Of a stretch of DNA of 64,000 nucleotides, positions 52,102 to 60,130 are shown in pieces. The notes beneath the pieces are model-generated. The model had not been told where the DNA came from and made no database searches. It was given only the letters and a program-made list of their open reading frames with translations. This DNA is from Caballeronia ptereochthonis. GTDB taxonomy: Bacteria > Pseudomonadota > Gammaproteobacteria > Burkholderiales > Burkholderiaceae. Numbering within the stretch: position 1 is the first letter of the stretch; each line of letters starts with the position of its first letter. Location of the stretch: positions 1 through 64,000 of the forward strand of contig NZ_FCOB02000028.1 of the NCBI RefSeq assembly GCF_001545075.1. The letters run 5' to 3'. The position numbers and the translations under genes were made by a program.

Positions 52102-53031
52102 ATGACCACCCAACCGCAAAACGACCTTGGATTCACCCTGCCGATCCTCGACGCGCACCATCATTTCTGGGACCTGTCGGACGGCACGTTTCCCTGGCTC
52201 ACCGACGAATACGACGAGGCGTTCTTCCTCGGCGACTATCGCCGCATGTGCAGCGATTTTCTGCCGGAGCAATACCGCCGCGCGACGGCGGGCTTCGATG
52301 TGATCGGCACCGTGCACGTCGAGGCCGAGCGTTCGCGAAAGGAGCAGGTGCGCGAGACCGAATGGCTCGCGCAACTGAACGCGAAAACCGGGCTGCCGAG
52401 CGCGATCGTCGGACATGTGTTTTTCGTGCAGCCGGATTGCGAGGCGATCCTCGCGGGCCACGCGAAGAGTCCGCTCGCGCGCGGCGTGCGCTCGAAGCCG
52501 GAAATCTCGGCGGGCCCCGGCGATTCGGTACGCGGCCGCCCAGGCACGATGCAGGACGACGCCTGGCTGCGCGGACTCGCCCTCCTCGACAGGTACGGCT
52601 TCTCATGGGACTTGCGCGTGCCGTACTGGCATCTGGAAGAAGCGGCCGAAGTCGCGCGCGCATTCCCGAACACGCCGATCGTGACGAATCACCTCGGCCT
52701 GCCGCTCGACCGCTCGGAAGAAGGTATCGCGATCTGGCGCCGCGGGATGGAAGCGCTCGCGGCGTGTCCGAACGTGTACCTGAAGGTATCGGAACTGGGA
52801 CTGCCGAACGGCAGGTGGGACAGTGCGAGCAACCGCCGCGTGATCCGCGAGGCCGTGCAGCTGTTCGGCTACGACCGCTCGATGTTCGCGAGCAACCTGC
52901 CGGTGGGCAACCTGTCGGCGAGCATGACGGAGATTGTCGCCGATGTGCTCGCGGCGCTCCCGCAAGCCACCGAAGCCGAACTGCGCACGCTTTTCGCCAC
53001 CACGGCGCAGCGTTTCTATCGTATCGGCTGA
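52102..53031 (+). CDS. Amidohydrolase family protein (sugar lactonase type)
   Basis: The 309-residue protein belongs to the COG3618-like amidohydrolase group (L-fuconolactonase relatives). It begins PILDAHHHFWDL (HxH), has VEAERS, TNHLGLP and the C-terminal SMFASNLPVGN. Where fuconolactonases have a catalytic Asp (GSDWP), this protein has Asn (ASNLP), a change common in the uncharacterised MFASN subgroup. It may open a sugar lactone made by the upstream dehydrogenase. AAGGA precedes the ATG at 52102. Confidence 0.85.
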   Translation: MTTQPQNDLGFTLPILDAHHHFWDLSDGTFPWLTDEYDEAFFLGDYRRMCSDFLPEQYRRATAGFDVIGTVHVEAERSRKEQVRETEWLAQLNAKTGLPSAIVGHVFFVQPDCEAILAGHAKSPLARGVRSKPEISAGPGDSVRGRPGTMQDDAWLRGLALLDRYGFSWDLRVPYWHLEEAAEVARAFPNTPIVTNHLGLPLDRSEEGIAIWRRGMEALAACPNVYLKVSELGLPNGRWDSASNRRVIREAVQLFGYDRSMFASNLPVGNLSASMTEIVADVLAALPQATEAELRTLFATTAQRFYRIG

Positions 53032-53069
53032 CACCGCGGCCGCCACACAAGAATCCAATGGAGACAGGC

Positions 53070-54371
53070 ATGCAGACCATCGACGAAAACTCGCTCTTCA
53101 GGAAAATATCCGTGCGCATCCTGCCGGTCCTGATGCTCGGTTTTTTCTTCTCGTACCTGAATCGCGTGAACGTCGGCTTCGCCAAGCTGCAGATGGCGAG
53201 CGACCTGCAATTCAGCGACGCCGTCTACGGCTTCGGCGCGGGCATTTTCTTTCTCGGCTACTTCCTGCTGGAAGTGCCGAGCAACGTGATCCTGCACAAA
53301 GTGGGCGCGCGGCGCTGGATCTCGCGCATCATGGTGACATGGGGCCTGCTCTCCTGCGCGACCATCTTCATCCGCACGCCGACGCAGTTCTACGTGATGC
53401 GCTTTCTGCTCGGACTCGCCGAAGCCGGCTTCATCCCCGGCGCGATCTACTACATGAGCCAGTGGTATCCCGCGGCGCGACGCGGCCGCGCGTGGGGCGT
53501 GTTCTATATCGCGCTGGCGTCGTCCGGCGTGATCGGCGGGCTCGTGTCCGGCTCGGTCCTGCAGTTCATGTCAGGCGTCGGCGGAATGCGCGGCTGGCAA
53601 TGGCTGATTCTGGTCGAAGGCATCCCGACCGTGCTGCTCGGCATCTACATCTTCTTCCGCATGAGCGAGGACATCGGCCGCGTCAAATGGCTCGCGGAAG
53701 CCGAAAAGGCTCATCTGACGAGCGTGCTCGCCGCCGAGAACCGCGACAAGCTTGCGCACGGCTTCGCCGGTCTGCTTGCGAACGGGCGGATCTGGGCGCT
53801 CGTCGTGATCTACTTCGTCTACAACATGGGCCTCTACGCAATCAGTTTCTGGATGCCCACGCTCGTCCAGAAGATGGGCGTGACCGACGCCCTGACCATC
53901 GGCGTGCTGACCGCCATTCCGGGCGTGTGCGCTATCGTCAGCATGCTCGTGTTCGGCTACAGCGCCGATCGTCACAACGAACGCAAGTGGCATCTCATCG
54001 CCGCGTTCTCGATGGCGGCCACCGGCTTCGCACTCTGCGTGCTGTGGCAGAACCAGCCGGTGCTCGGCGTGATCGCGCTGTGTTTCGCGAACATGGGCGT
54101 GCTGTCGATTCCCGCGCTCTTCTGGAGCCTGCCGACCGCGTTCCTCACGGGCGTGACAGCGGCCGCCGGCATTGCAATGATCAATGCGATCGGCAATCTC
54201 GCGGGCTTCGTTTCGCCGTACATGATCGGCTATCTGAAAGACCTGACGGGCCGCACCGATACCGCGCTGTTCGTCGTGTCGGGCGGGCTGGTGCTGGGGG
54301 CGCTGCTCGTTGCGGCCGTCCTGCGCCTGCGACGTCATGGCAGCACAGAGGCCGCGCAGGTCCAATCCTGA
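53070..54371 (+). CDS. MFS transporter, anion:cation symporter family
   Basis: The 433-residue protein has 12 hydrophobic segments with the ACS signature LNRVNVGFAKLQM and GLAEAGFIPGAIYYMSQWYP. It is the second transporter of the GntR operon, 38 bases after the amidohydrolase. Two permeases of different families in one operon suggest two related substrates or one exporter. The ATG at 53070 is preferred (GGAG seven bases upstream) over 53058. Confidence 0.9.
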   Translation: MQTIDENSLFRKISVRILPVLMLGFFFSYLNRVNVGFAKLQMASDLQFSDAVYGFGAGIFFLGYFLLEVPSNVILHKVGARRWISRIMVTWGLLSCATIFIRTPTQFYVMRFLLGLAEAGFIPGAIYYMSQWYPAARRGRAWGVFYIALASSGVIGGLVSGSVLQFMSGVGGMRGWQWLILVEGIPTVLLGIYIFFRMSEDIGRVKWLAEAEKAHLTSVLAAENRDKLAHGFAGLLANGRIWALVVIYFVYNMGLYAISFWMPTLVQKMGVTDALTIGVLTAIPGVCAIVSMLVFGYSADRHNERKWHLIAAFSMAATGFALCVLWQNQPVLGVIALCFANMGVLSIPALFWSLPTAFLTGVTAAAGIAMINAIGNLAGFVSPYMIGYLKDLTGRTDTALFVVSGGLVLGALLVAAVLRLRRHGSTEAAQVQS

Positions 54372-54449
54372 TGGTACGGGTTGCCAGCCGCGCAGGGCGT
54401 TGACCTGCGCGATGCGAGCTTCTCGCGCGCGGCCGTGAACACGCTGGTT

Positions 54450-55781
54450 TCACCGCCCGTCGAAAAAGCGATTGCGCGGCCTCGGCAAGCCGAGATGCTC
54501 GCGCAAGGTCGCGCCTTCATAAGCGCGCCGGAAGATGCCGCGCCGCCGCAGTTCCGGCACCACCTTGTCGACGAAATCGTCGAGGCCCGCGGGCAGGAAG
54601 GGAAACATGACGTTGAATCCGTCGCAGCCTTCCTCGACGAGCCATTGCTCCATCTCGTCGGCGATGTCGCGCGCCGTGCCGATCATCTGCAAGCCCGAAT
54701 ACCCGCCCACGCGCTGCGCCAGCTGCCGAATGGTCAGTCCTTCCGCGCGCGCCATCTCGATCACGCGCTCACGTGAACTGCGGCTCGCGTTGGTCTCGGG
54801 AATCCCGGGCAAGGGGCCGTCCGGATCGAACGACGAGACATCGTGACCCAGCGCGATCGACAGCGATGCGATGCCGCTGTCGTAGTGAACGAAGGTGTCG
54901 AGCAGCGCGCGTTTCTCGAGGGCTTCGTCGCGCGAGTCGCCCACCACGACGAACGCGCCCGGCAGGATCTTCAGATGATCGCGCTCGCGCCCGATTCGCT
55001 CCATGCGCCCCTTGACGTCGGCGTAGAAGCGCTTGCCTGCATCGAGGTTCGGCTGCGCGGTGAACACCGCGTCGGCGGTTTCGGCGGCGAGCTGCCTGCC
55101 CGCTTCCGACGAACCCGCCTGCACCACCACGGGCCAGCCCTGTACCGGACGCGCGATGTTGAGCGGACCGCGCACCGAGAGATAGTCGCCCTTGTGATCC
55201 AGCACGTGCAGCTTCGCGGGGTCGAAGAAAAGGCCGCTTTCGGTGTCGCGCACGAACGCGTCGTCGGCCCAGCTGTCCCACAGGCCCGTCACGACGTCGT
55301 AGAACTCGCGTGCACGCCGGTAGCGCTCGTCGTGCTCCATGTGCTCCTCGCGGCCGAAGTTGCGCGCCGCATCGGGATTGGACGTGGTCACGAGATTCCA
55401 TCCGGCGCGCCCGTCGCTCAGATGATCGAGCGAGGCGAAGCGGCGCGCGATGTGATACGGCTCGTCGAAGGTCGTCGACGCGGTGCCGACCAGCCCGATC
55501 CGCTCGGTGACCGACGCCAGCGCCGACAGCAGCGTGAACGGCTCGAACGAAGTCGCGGTGTGGCTGCGCTTGAGCGCAGCGACCGGCATGTTGAGCACGG
55601 CGAGATGATCGGCCATGAAGAACGCATCGAAGCAGACCTTTTCCAGCGTCTGCACGAAGCGCTTGAGATGCCGGAAGTTGAAGTTGGCGTCGGGATAGGC
55701 GCCGGGAAAGCGCCATGCGCCGGTATGCAGGCTGACCGGGCGCATGAATGCGCCGAGATGGAGTTGTCTGGAACGGGTCAT
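54450..55781 (-). CDS. LLM-class flavin monooxygenase (NtaA/DszA/DmoA type)
   Basis: The 443-residue protein is a bacterial-luciferase-like monooxygenase of the NtaA/SnaA/DszA group: LHLGAFMRPVSLHTGAWRFPGA, FDAFFMADHLAVLN, WNLVTTSNPDAARNFG and VVQAGSSEAGRQLAAETADAVFTAQ are all hallmark stretches. These FMNH2-dependent enzymes cleave C-S or C-N bonds in sulfones, dimethylsulfide or chelators. With the neighbouring sulfur-linked genes a role in freeing sulfur is likely. A flavin reductase gene is not in the window. The start at 55781 lacks a strong ribosome site. Confidence 0.9.
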   Translation of the reverse strand: MTRSRQLHLGAFMRPVSLHTGAWRFPGAYPDANFNFRHLKRFVQTLEKVCFDAFFMADHLAVLNMPVAALKRSHTATSFEPFTLLSALASVTERIGLVGTASTTFDEPYHIARRFASLDHLSDGRAGWNLVTTSNPDAARNFGREEHMEHDERYRRAREFYDVVTGLWDSWADDAFVRDTESGLFFDPAKLHVLDHKGDYLSVRGPLNIARPVQGWPVVVQAGSSEAGRQLAAETADAVFTAQPNLDAGKRFYADVKGRMERIGRERDHLKILPGAFVVVGDSRDEALEKRALLDTFVHYDSGIASLSIALGHDVSSFDPDGPLPGIPETNASRSSRERVIEMARAEGLTIRQLAQRVGGYSGLQMIGTARDIADEMEQWLVEEGCDGFNVMFPFLPAGLDDFVDKVVPELRRRGIFRRAYEGATLREHLGLPRPRNRFFDGR

Positions 55782-55876
55782 CGTGTGAAGTGACGGCGAG
55801 TCGCGGGCAAGGCAAAGGTACCGCAAGGCGCCGATCGCCGCTTGAACCGGTTTCGGCGCCCGCTTGCCGCGCTCGC

Positions 55877-56719
55877 TCAGAAGAACAGCAGCGTGCGCAA
55901 CTCGATGCTTCGGCGCGGCCGCGCATCGGGCGGCGAGGCGGGATCGTCGAACGCGGTGTGCGCCGTGAAACGCGCGATGTCGTCGCCGGCCGAATCGTAG
56001 ATCTTGATGAGCAGCGCCTCGTCGGGCGTCATGCGCGGGAAGTAGTACCAGCGATGCTGCGCGTTGTGGACGAACGCGTAGGTCTCGCCGGTCATCGTCG
56101 GGTAGATGAAGTCCTGCGCGACGGCGTCGCGAGGATCGATGCTGCGCGAGTCGCAGAGCGCGAGCGGCGACGATTCGACGACCTCGCCCACCGGCCGCCA
56201 CAGGTTCACGATCGCGAAACGCCCGCGAAGCAGCCGCGCGGCTTCCTCGGCGGGCAGATGATCGCGCACGCGACGCGGTCCGGACACGAAGGTCTGATCG
56301 TTGTGGATCAGATGAACCGGCTCCTTCACGCCGCCCGCACGCGCGGCCCCGCCGTCGCGCAGCGTGTGATCGAAGATGACCACGCGCTTCGCACCCGTCC
56401 ACTGCTTCAGCAGCCGTTCGGACTGCGCGTAATACGTCGAGCGGATCGCGGCTTCGCCGGAGAAGTCGGCGAGCGCGGGCGTCGAGCGATGCAGCTCGAA
56501 GCCGTTCCTGTCGAGCGAAAGTCCGCCCGGCGGCGGGCGCAGGCGCGCATTCGAGATCGTCACCGTGCGCGCGCGGTATTCGCCAGTGCGGCGCGGCACG
56601 CCCGGCGGCGGATCGTAGGCGTAGGAAACCGGCTTCACGCCGGTCGGCACGAGATAGTTCAACTCGGCCTGTACTTCGAATTGCTGTTCCGTCTCTTTTT
56701 CGACGACGATATCGCTCAT
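55877..56719 (-). CDS. CmcJ/NvfI family oxygenase-like protein
   Basis: The 280-residue protein has the conserved blocks of the CmcJ/NvfI family: VHNDQTFVSGPRRV, RFAIVNLWRPVG, PLALCDSRS, AQHRWYYFPRMTPDEALLIKIYDS and FTAHTAFDDP. Family members include cephamycin CmcJ and fungal 2-oxoglutarate/Fe(II)-type oxygenases; bacterial copies are mostly uncharacterised. His and Asp residues in HND and HTAFDD could bind iron. It lies 95 bases upstream of the LLM gene and 37 bases after a small gene, all on the minus strand, so one transcript is likely. Confidence 0.85.
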   Translation of the reverse strand: MSDIVVEKETEQQFEVQAELNYLVPTGVKPVSYAYDPPPGVPRRTGEYRARTVTISNARLRPPPGGLSLDRNGFELHRSTPALADFSGEAAIRSTYYAQSERLLKQWTGAKRVVIFDHTLRDGGAARAGGVKEPVHLIHNDQTFVSGPRRVRDHLPAEEAARLLRGRFAIVNLWRPVGEVVESSPLALCDSRSIDPRDAVAQDFIYPTMTGETYAFVHNAQHRWYYFPRMTPDEALLIKIYDSAGDDIARFTAHTAFDDPASPPDARPRRSIELRTLLFF

Positions 56720-56756
56720 GATTCGCTCCACGATGAATTGCCCGATCGCATCCGCC

Positions 56757-57005
56757 TCAATGCGGCGGCGCTTCGGCAGGGAGCTGGAACGCGTCGACGG
56801 TATAGCCCATGTTGAAATAGCCGGCTCGCGCATAGACCGCGATATGTTCGAGCTGATCCGCGCGCGTGGCCGCATCTTCGGCAGGTTCCTTCATTGCCGC
56901 CGCGCGGGCGCTCGCGTCTTGCGCCGCACGCGTGGCGAAGCGCTCGCGCACGCGCAGCGCCGGGCCGGAAAGCACCTGCCAGTACTGCATCAAGAAGTGC
57001 GACAT
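56757..57005 (-). CDS. Small protein upstream of the CmcJ-like gene
   Basis: The 82-residue protein starts MSHFLMQYWQVLSGPALRVR, has a charged Ala/Glu-rich helix and ends AFQLPAEAPPH. AGGAGG before the ATG at 57005 strongly supports translation. No family is recognised. It is the first gene of the CmcJ/LLM transcript and may be a partner or folding subunit. Confidence 0.7.
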   Translation of the reverse strand: MSHFLMQYWQVLSGPALRVRERFATRAAQDASARAAAMKEPAEDAATRADQLEHIAVYARAGYFNMGYTVDAFQLPAEAPPH

Positions 57006-57075
57006 GGCTCGCCTCCTGATCGATTCGATGACTCGAATCTAGGCCACTGAGAACGGTTCCACAAACAAGCTTTTC

Positions 57076-57089
57076 TGCAATGCATTGCA
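57076..57089. promoter_or_regulatory. Perfect 14-bp palindrome in a divergent promoter region
   Basis: TGCAATGCATTGCA reads identically on both strands. It lies between the divergent small gene (start 57005) and the metQ-like gene (start 57223), a natural place for a shared operator. The binding protein is unknown; no regulator gene is adjacent. Confidence 0.5.
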
Positions 57090-57222
57090 CGCGGCGGACA
57101 CGTCATCGTTCGCCTCATATCCAATGGCATCGAGCGCGATATCGATAGCGCCCGAAATTATTTGCCGCACCGCATCCGGGCCTCTAGGATCACGTCTCTC
57201 TCAACTGATGAAGTCCGCATCC

Positions 57223-58050
57223 ATGAAGATCACTACGCCAATCAAGTCGGCGCTTCTCTCCGTCCTGCTCGTCTGGGGCGCGGCAAGCCTGCAACCGGTC
57301 CACGCGGCCGGCCAGACCGTGAGGGTGGGCATCATGTCAGGGGAGGACGAGGACGTCTGGCGCGCGGTGGCGGCCAACGCGGCCAGACACGGCCTGACGG
57401 TCAAGGTCACGACCTTCTCCGATTACACCCAGCCCAACGAAGCGCTCGCGCAGCATGATCTCGACGCCAACTCGTTCCAGCACAAGCCCTATCTCGACGC
57501 CCAGATCCAGGCGCGCCATTACGACATCGTGCCCGTCGGCTTTACCTATGTGCAGCCGATCGGCCTCTACTCGCGCAAAGTGAAGTCAGTGGCCGACCTG
57601 CCGCAGAACGCCGCCATCGGCGTGCCGAACGACCCGAGCAACGAGGGCCGCGCGCTCCTGCTCCTGCAGGCCAACGGCCTGATCAAGCTGCGCGACGGCG
57701 TCGGCCTGCTGCCGACCGCGCGCGACATCGCCAGCAATCCGAAGCATGTGCAGATCAAGGAGCTCGACGCGGGCATCGTCGGCCGAGCGATCGGCGATCT
57801 CGATGCGGCCGTCGTCAACACCGACTGGGCGATCAAGGCCGGCATCAAGATTCCGCAGGAACGCATCGCACAGGAGAAGGTGCCGGACAATCCGTATCGC
57901 AACTTCATCGCCGTCAACGCGAAGGATGCTCAGGCGCCCTGGGTCAAGACGCTCGTCGACAGCTATCAGCAGGCCAATGTGGCCTCGGCGATCCTGACCG
58001 TTTATCACGGCGCGACGCTGCCCGCATGGGAAGGCGCGTCTCAACGCTGA
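57223..58050 (+). CDS. NLPA/MetQ family substrate-binding protein without lipobox
   Basis: The 275-residue protein has a Sec signal peptide (MKITTPIKSALLSVLLVWGAASL..VHA, cleavage before AGQTVRVG) and the MetQ/NLPA fold: LAQHDLDANSFQHKPYLDAQ, VGFTYVQPIGLYSRKVKS and PNDPSNEGRALLLLQ. Unlike usual MetQ there is no Cys at the cleavage site, so it should be a free periplasmic protein. The matching MetN and MetI genes are absent nearby. It probably binds methionine or a sulfur-containing amino acid derivative. An ATG at 57208 is the alternative start. Confidence 0.88.
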   Translation: MKITTPIKSALLSVLLVWGAASLQPVHAAGQTVRVGIMSGEDEDVWRAVAANAARHGLTVKVTTFSDYTQPNEALAQHDLDANSFQHKPYLDAQIQARHYDIVPVGFTYVQPIGLYSRKVKSVADLPQNAAIGVPNDPSNEGRALLLLQANGLIKLRDGVGLLPTARDIASNPKHVQIKELDAGIVGRAIGDLDAAVVNTDWAIKAGIKIPQERIAQEKVPDNPYRNFIAVNAKDAQAPWVKTLVDSYQQANVASAILTVYHGATLPAWEGASQR

Positions 58051-58301
58051 GATTGTCCCGACCGGAGCCGCATGAACGCGGCTTCATGTTCGGCCGAGCG
58101 CGCCATGAAAGCCGCGCAACGGTCGCGCGGCATCACGAGCCTGTCGTGCACGAGGCACAGGCGGCTCTCGCCCACGCTTTCCCCGTATGCCGAGCCCAGC
58201 GACGCGAGCCCGGCGATACGCGCCTCCAGCAACGCGCGGTCGTCGGCCCAATGCGCGCAGCGTCCGCACGCGGGCTGCGCATTCGCGCATCGCGCGCTCA
58301 T
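58041..58301 (-). CDS. Cys-rich small protein coupled to the YeiH-type gene
   Basis: The 86-residue protein has CANAQPACGRCAHW near its start and RLCLVHDRLVMPRDRCAAF later, giving a C-x6-C-x2-C ... C-x12-C pattern suggestive of a Zn or Fe-S site. The C..C.HW...C...D.C..F arrangement occurs in small metal-binding subunits. It begins within the stop of the YeiH-type gene (ATGA overlap), so it is coupled to it. Its 3' end overlaps the metQ-like gene by 10 bases. Confidence 0.7.
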   Translation of the reverse strand: MSARCANAQPACGRCAHWADDRALLEARIAGLASLGSAYGESVGESRLCLVHDRLVMPRDRCAAFMARSAEHEAAFMRLRSGQSQR

Positions 58302-59713
58302 TGCCCGAGTCCCGCCCAATACGGTGCGAACACATGCACCGACAGCAGGTAGCCGATCACGACATTGACCGCGACGCCCGCCGTGAACGCCGCGAGCGGC
58401 CTGATGCCGGTGCCGGCGAGCGTCGAGAAGCGCGTGGTCAGTCCGATGCTCAGGAAGCAGAATGTGAACGCCCACGTGCGCAGCGCGACGATCGGCGCGA
58501 CGAACGCGGGCGTGACCACGCTGCGGTAGTCGGTGAGCGAGTAATGCGACGCGATCCACGTGACGATCGCCGACGCGACGACGAAGCCGATCACGAACTT
58601 CGGAAAGCGCTTCCAGATTTCGCTGGCATGCGCCTGGCCCTGCACGCCGTCCGCCGCGTCGCGATCCCAGCGCGTGGTCGCGATGATCGACAGCACGAAC
58701 GCCCATATGCCGATCCAGATGTCGCGCCCCACGACCTTCATCAGCACGAACGCCTGCAGCGACGCATCGGGCGCGCCGGCCACCGCGCCTGCGGCATGGC
58801 GCGCGAAGTCGCCGTAGGCCTGGGCGGCGGCGATGCCGGCGGCATCCGCGAACTCGGAAGTGCCGATCCAGGCGCCGGCCACGCCGGTCGGCAGGCCGAG
58901 CGCGCGCGAGACGGCAGGCAGCGCGAACACCATCACGATCGCCCAGATGACCACCAGCGTGATCGCGACGGACGCCTGCTCGCGCCGCGCGCGCACCGCA
59001 CCCGCGATCGCGATGGCCGCGGAAACGCCGCACACCGCGCCGCCCACGCCGAGCACCGCGGCAAAACGCTTATCGATGGAGAGCGCGCGCGCCACGCCGT
59101 AGATCACGAAGAAGGTTGCGAGCGACACGATGGTCGCCTGCCCGATCGCGACGGGCCCGGCCCAGACGATCAGCGTGAGCGGCAGCGTGGCGCCAAGCAG
59201 CACGATGCCCACCTTGATGTAGAACTCGACGCGCAACGCCGGCGCGAGCCAGGCGGGCAAGGTGAACAGATTCGATGCGATCAGCCCCAGCGCGAGTGCG
59301 ATGAGGGGCGGCTCGAGATTGTAGGTGCTCGCCTGCGCCCACGCACCCGCGATGAAGATTGCCGCCGAGACGACGAAAATCACGAGGAAGCCCGGCACGA
59401 ACTGCGCGACGGGCAAGCCCAGCGCCGCGATGGCGACGGAGAACACCGCCGCGAACGCGACGAACAGCGCGACGTATCCGCTCGCGTGCGCGGCAAGATC
59501 GGCTGCGAGCCGGCCGGCGCTCGACCACTTCGCCGGCGACACCGCGAGCCACTTGATGCTGCTGCCCGAGGCAAACAGCGCATAGGCGACGATGATCGCC
59601 AGCAAACCGATGGCGACCGCCCACCAGTCTTCCGTGCCGAACGGCCTGCGCTGCGCATCGGCCGTTCCTGCGTGTCCGGCGGCGGTGTCGCCGGCAATCG
59701 ATCTGTCGCTCAT
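58298..59713 (-). CDS. YeiH/UPF0324 family membrane protein (putative sulfate/sulfonate exporter)
   Basis: The 471-residue protein has about 11 hydrophobic helices with YeiH-family stretches: VEFYIKVGIVLLGATLPLTLI, VLGVGGAVCGVSAAIAIAGAV, GAWIGTSEFADAAGIAAAQ, VLMKVVGRDIWIGIWAFVLS. Family members are proposed to export sulfate or sulfite formed during sulfonate breakdown. GGAGG lies seven bases before the ATG at 59713. The 472-codon gene is cotranscribed with the Cys-rich gene. Confidence 0.87.
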   Translation of the reverse strand: MSDRSIAGDTAAGHAGTADAQRRPFGTEDWWAVAIGLLAIIVAYALFASGSSIKWLAVSPAKWSSAGRLAADLAAHASGYVALFVAFAAVFSVAIAALGLPVAQFVPGFLVIFVVSAAIFIAGAWAQASTYNLEPPLIALALGLIASNLFTLPAWLAPALRVEFYIKVGIVLLGATLPLTLIVWAGPVAIGQATIVSLATFFVIYGVARALSIDKRFAAVLGVGGAVCGVSAAIAIAGAVRARREQASVAITLVVIWAIVMVFALPAVSRALGLPTGVAGAWIGTSEFADAAGIAAAQAYGDFARHAAGAVAGAPDASLQAFVLMKVVGRDIWIGIWAFVLSIIATTRWDRDAADGVQGQAHASEIWKRFPKFVIGFVVASAIVTWIASHYSLTDYRSVVTPAFVAPIVALRTWAFTFCFLSIGLTTRFSTLAGTGIRPLAAFTAGVAVNVVIGYLLSVHVFAPYWAGLGQ

Positions 59714-59839
59714 GAGCGCGCCTCCGTCCGTTTCGAGCCACACGGGACCTTCCAGTATGGAAGCGTCCGCATCGTCATGGAAATGACTTTTTTGTCTTTG
59801 GATATAGCTTCGAGTAAGGCTCGTCCGCGGTGCGCGACG

Positions 59840-60130
59840 TCACGCGGGCCGGAGATCGCGCCCGGAAAAGAACTGATCGTCCGGCACGACGTTCAAGGCG
59901 ATCGTCAGGCGGTTCGCGTAACTGAAGAACGCCGAGATTTCGAGCACTTCCGTCACGGCTTGCGGCGTGAATCCGATCGTGCGCAGCCCCTGCAGATCCT
60001 CTTCGCGAATGCCCGGCGCATCGCGCGTGAGGCGCTCGGCAATCTCGGCTAGCGCGGCTTCCTTCAGCGTGAGGCGCACATGATGAAAGCCCTGCGCGAT
60101 GCGCTGCGCGCGCACGGTGTCGCCGAGCGG
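59840..60130 (-). pseudogene. AhpD-like peroxidase, 5' half deleted
   Basis: About 96 residues of the C-terminal half of an alkylhydroperoxidase-like (carboxymuconolactone decarboxylase fold) protein remain: HHVRLTLKEAALAEIAERLTRD, GLRTIGFTPQAVTEVLEISAFFSYANRLTIALNVVPDDQFF. The frame opens just after a stop at 60131-60133, and the half with the redox cysteines is gone. The break coincides with the start of tauA-derived sequence on the other strand. Related AhpD-like genes accompany LLM monooxygenase clusters in proteobacteria. Confidence 0.8.

Noticed and set aside
49137..52136. A 999-codon open frame antisense to gntP and the SAF oxidoreductase gene
   Set aside because: It is antisense to well-supported genes, its sequence is Arg/His/Glu-rich low complexity, and it arises from GC-rich third positions.
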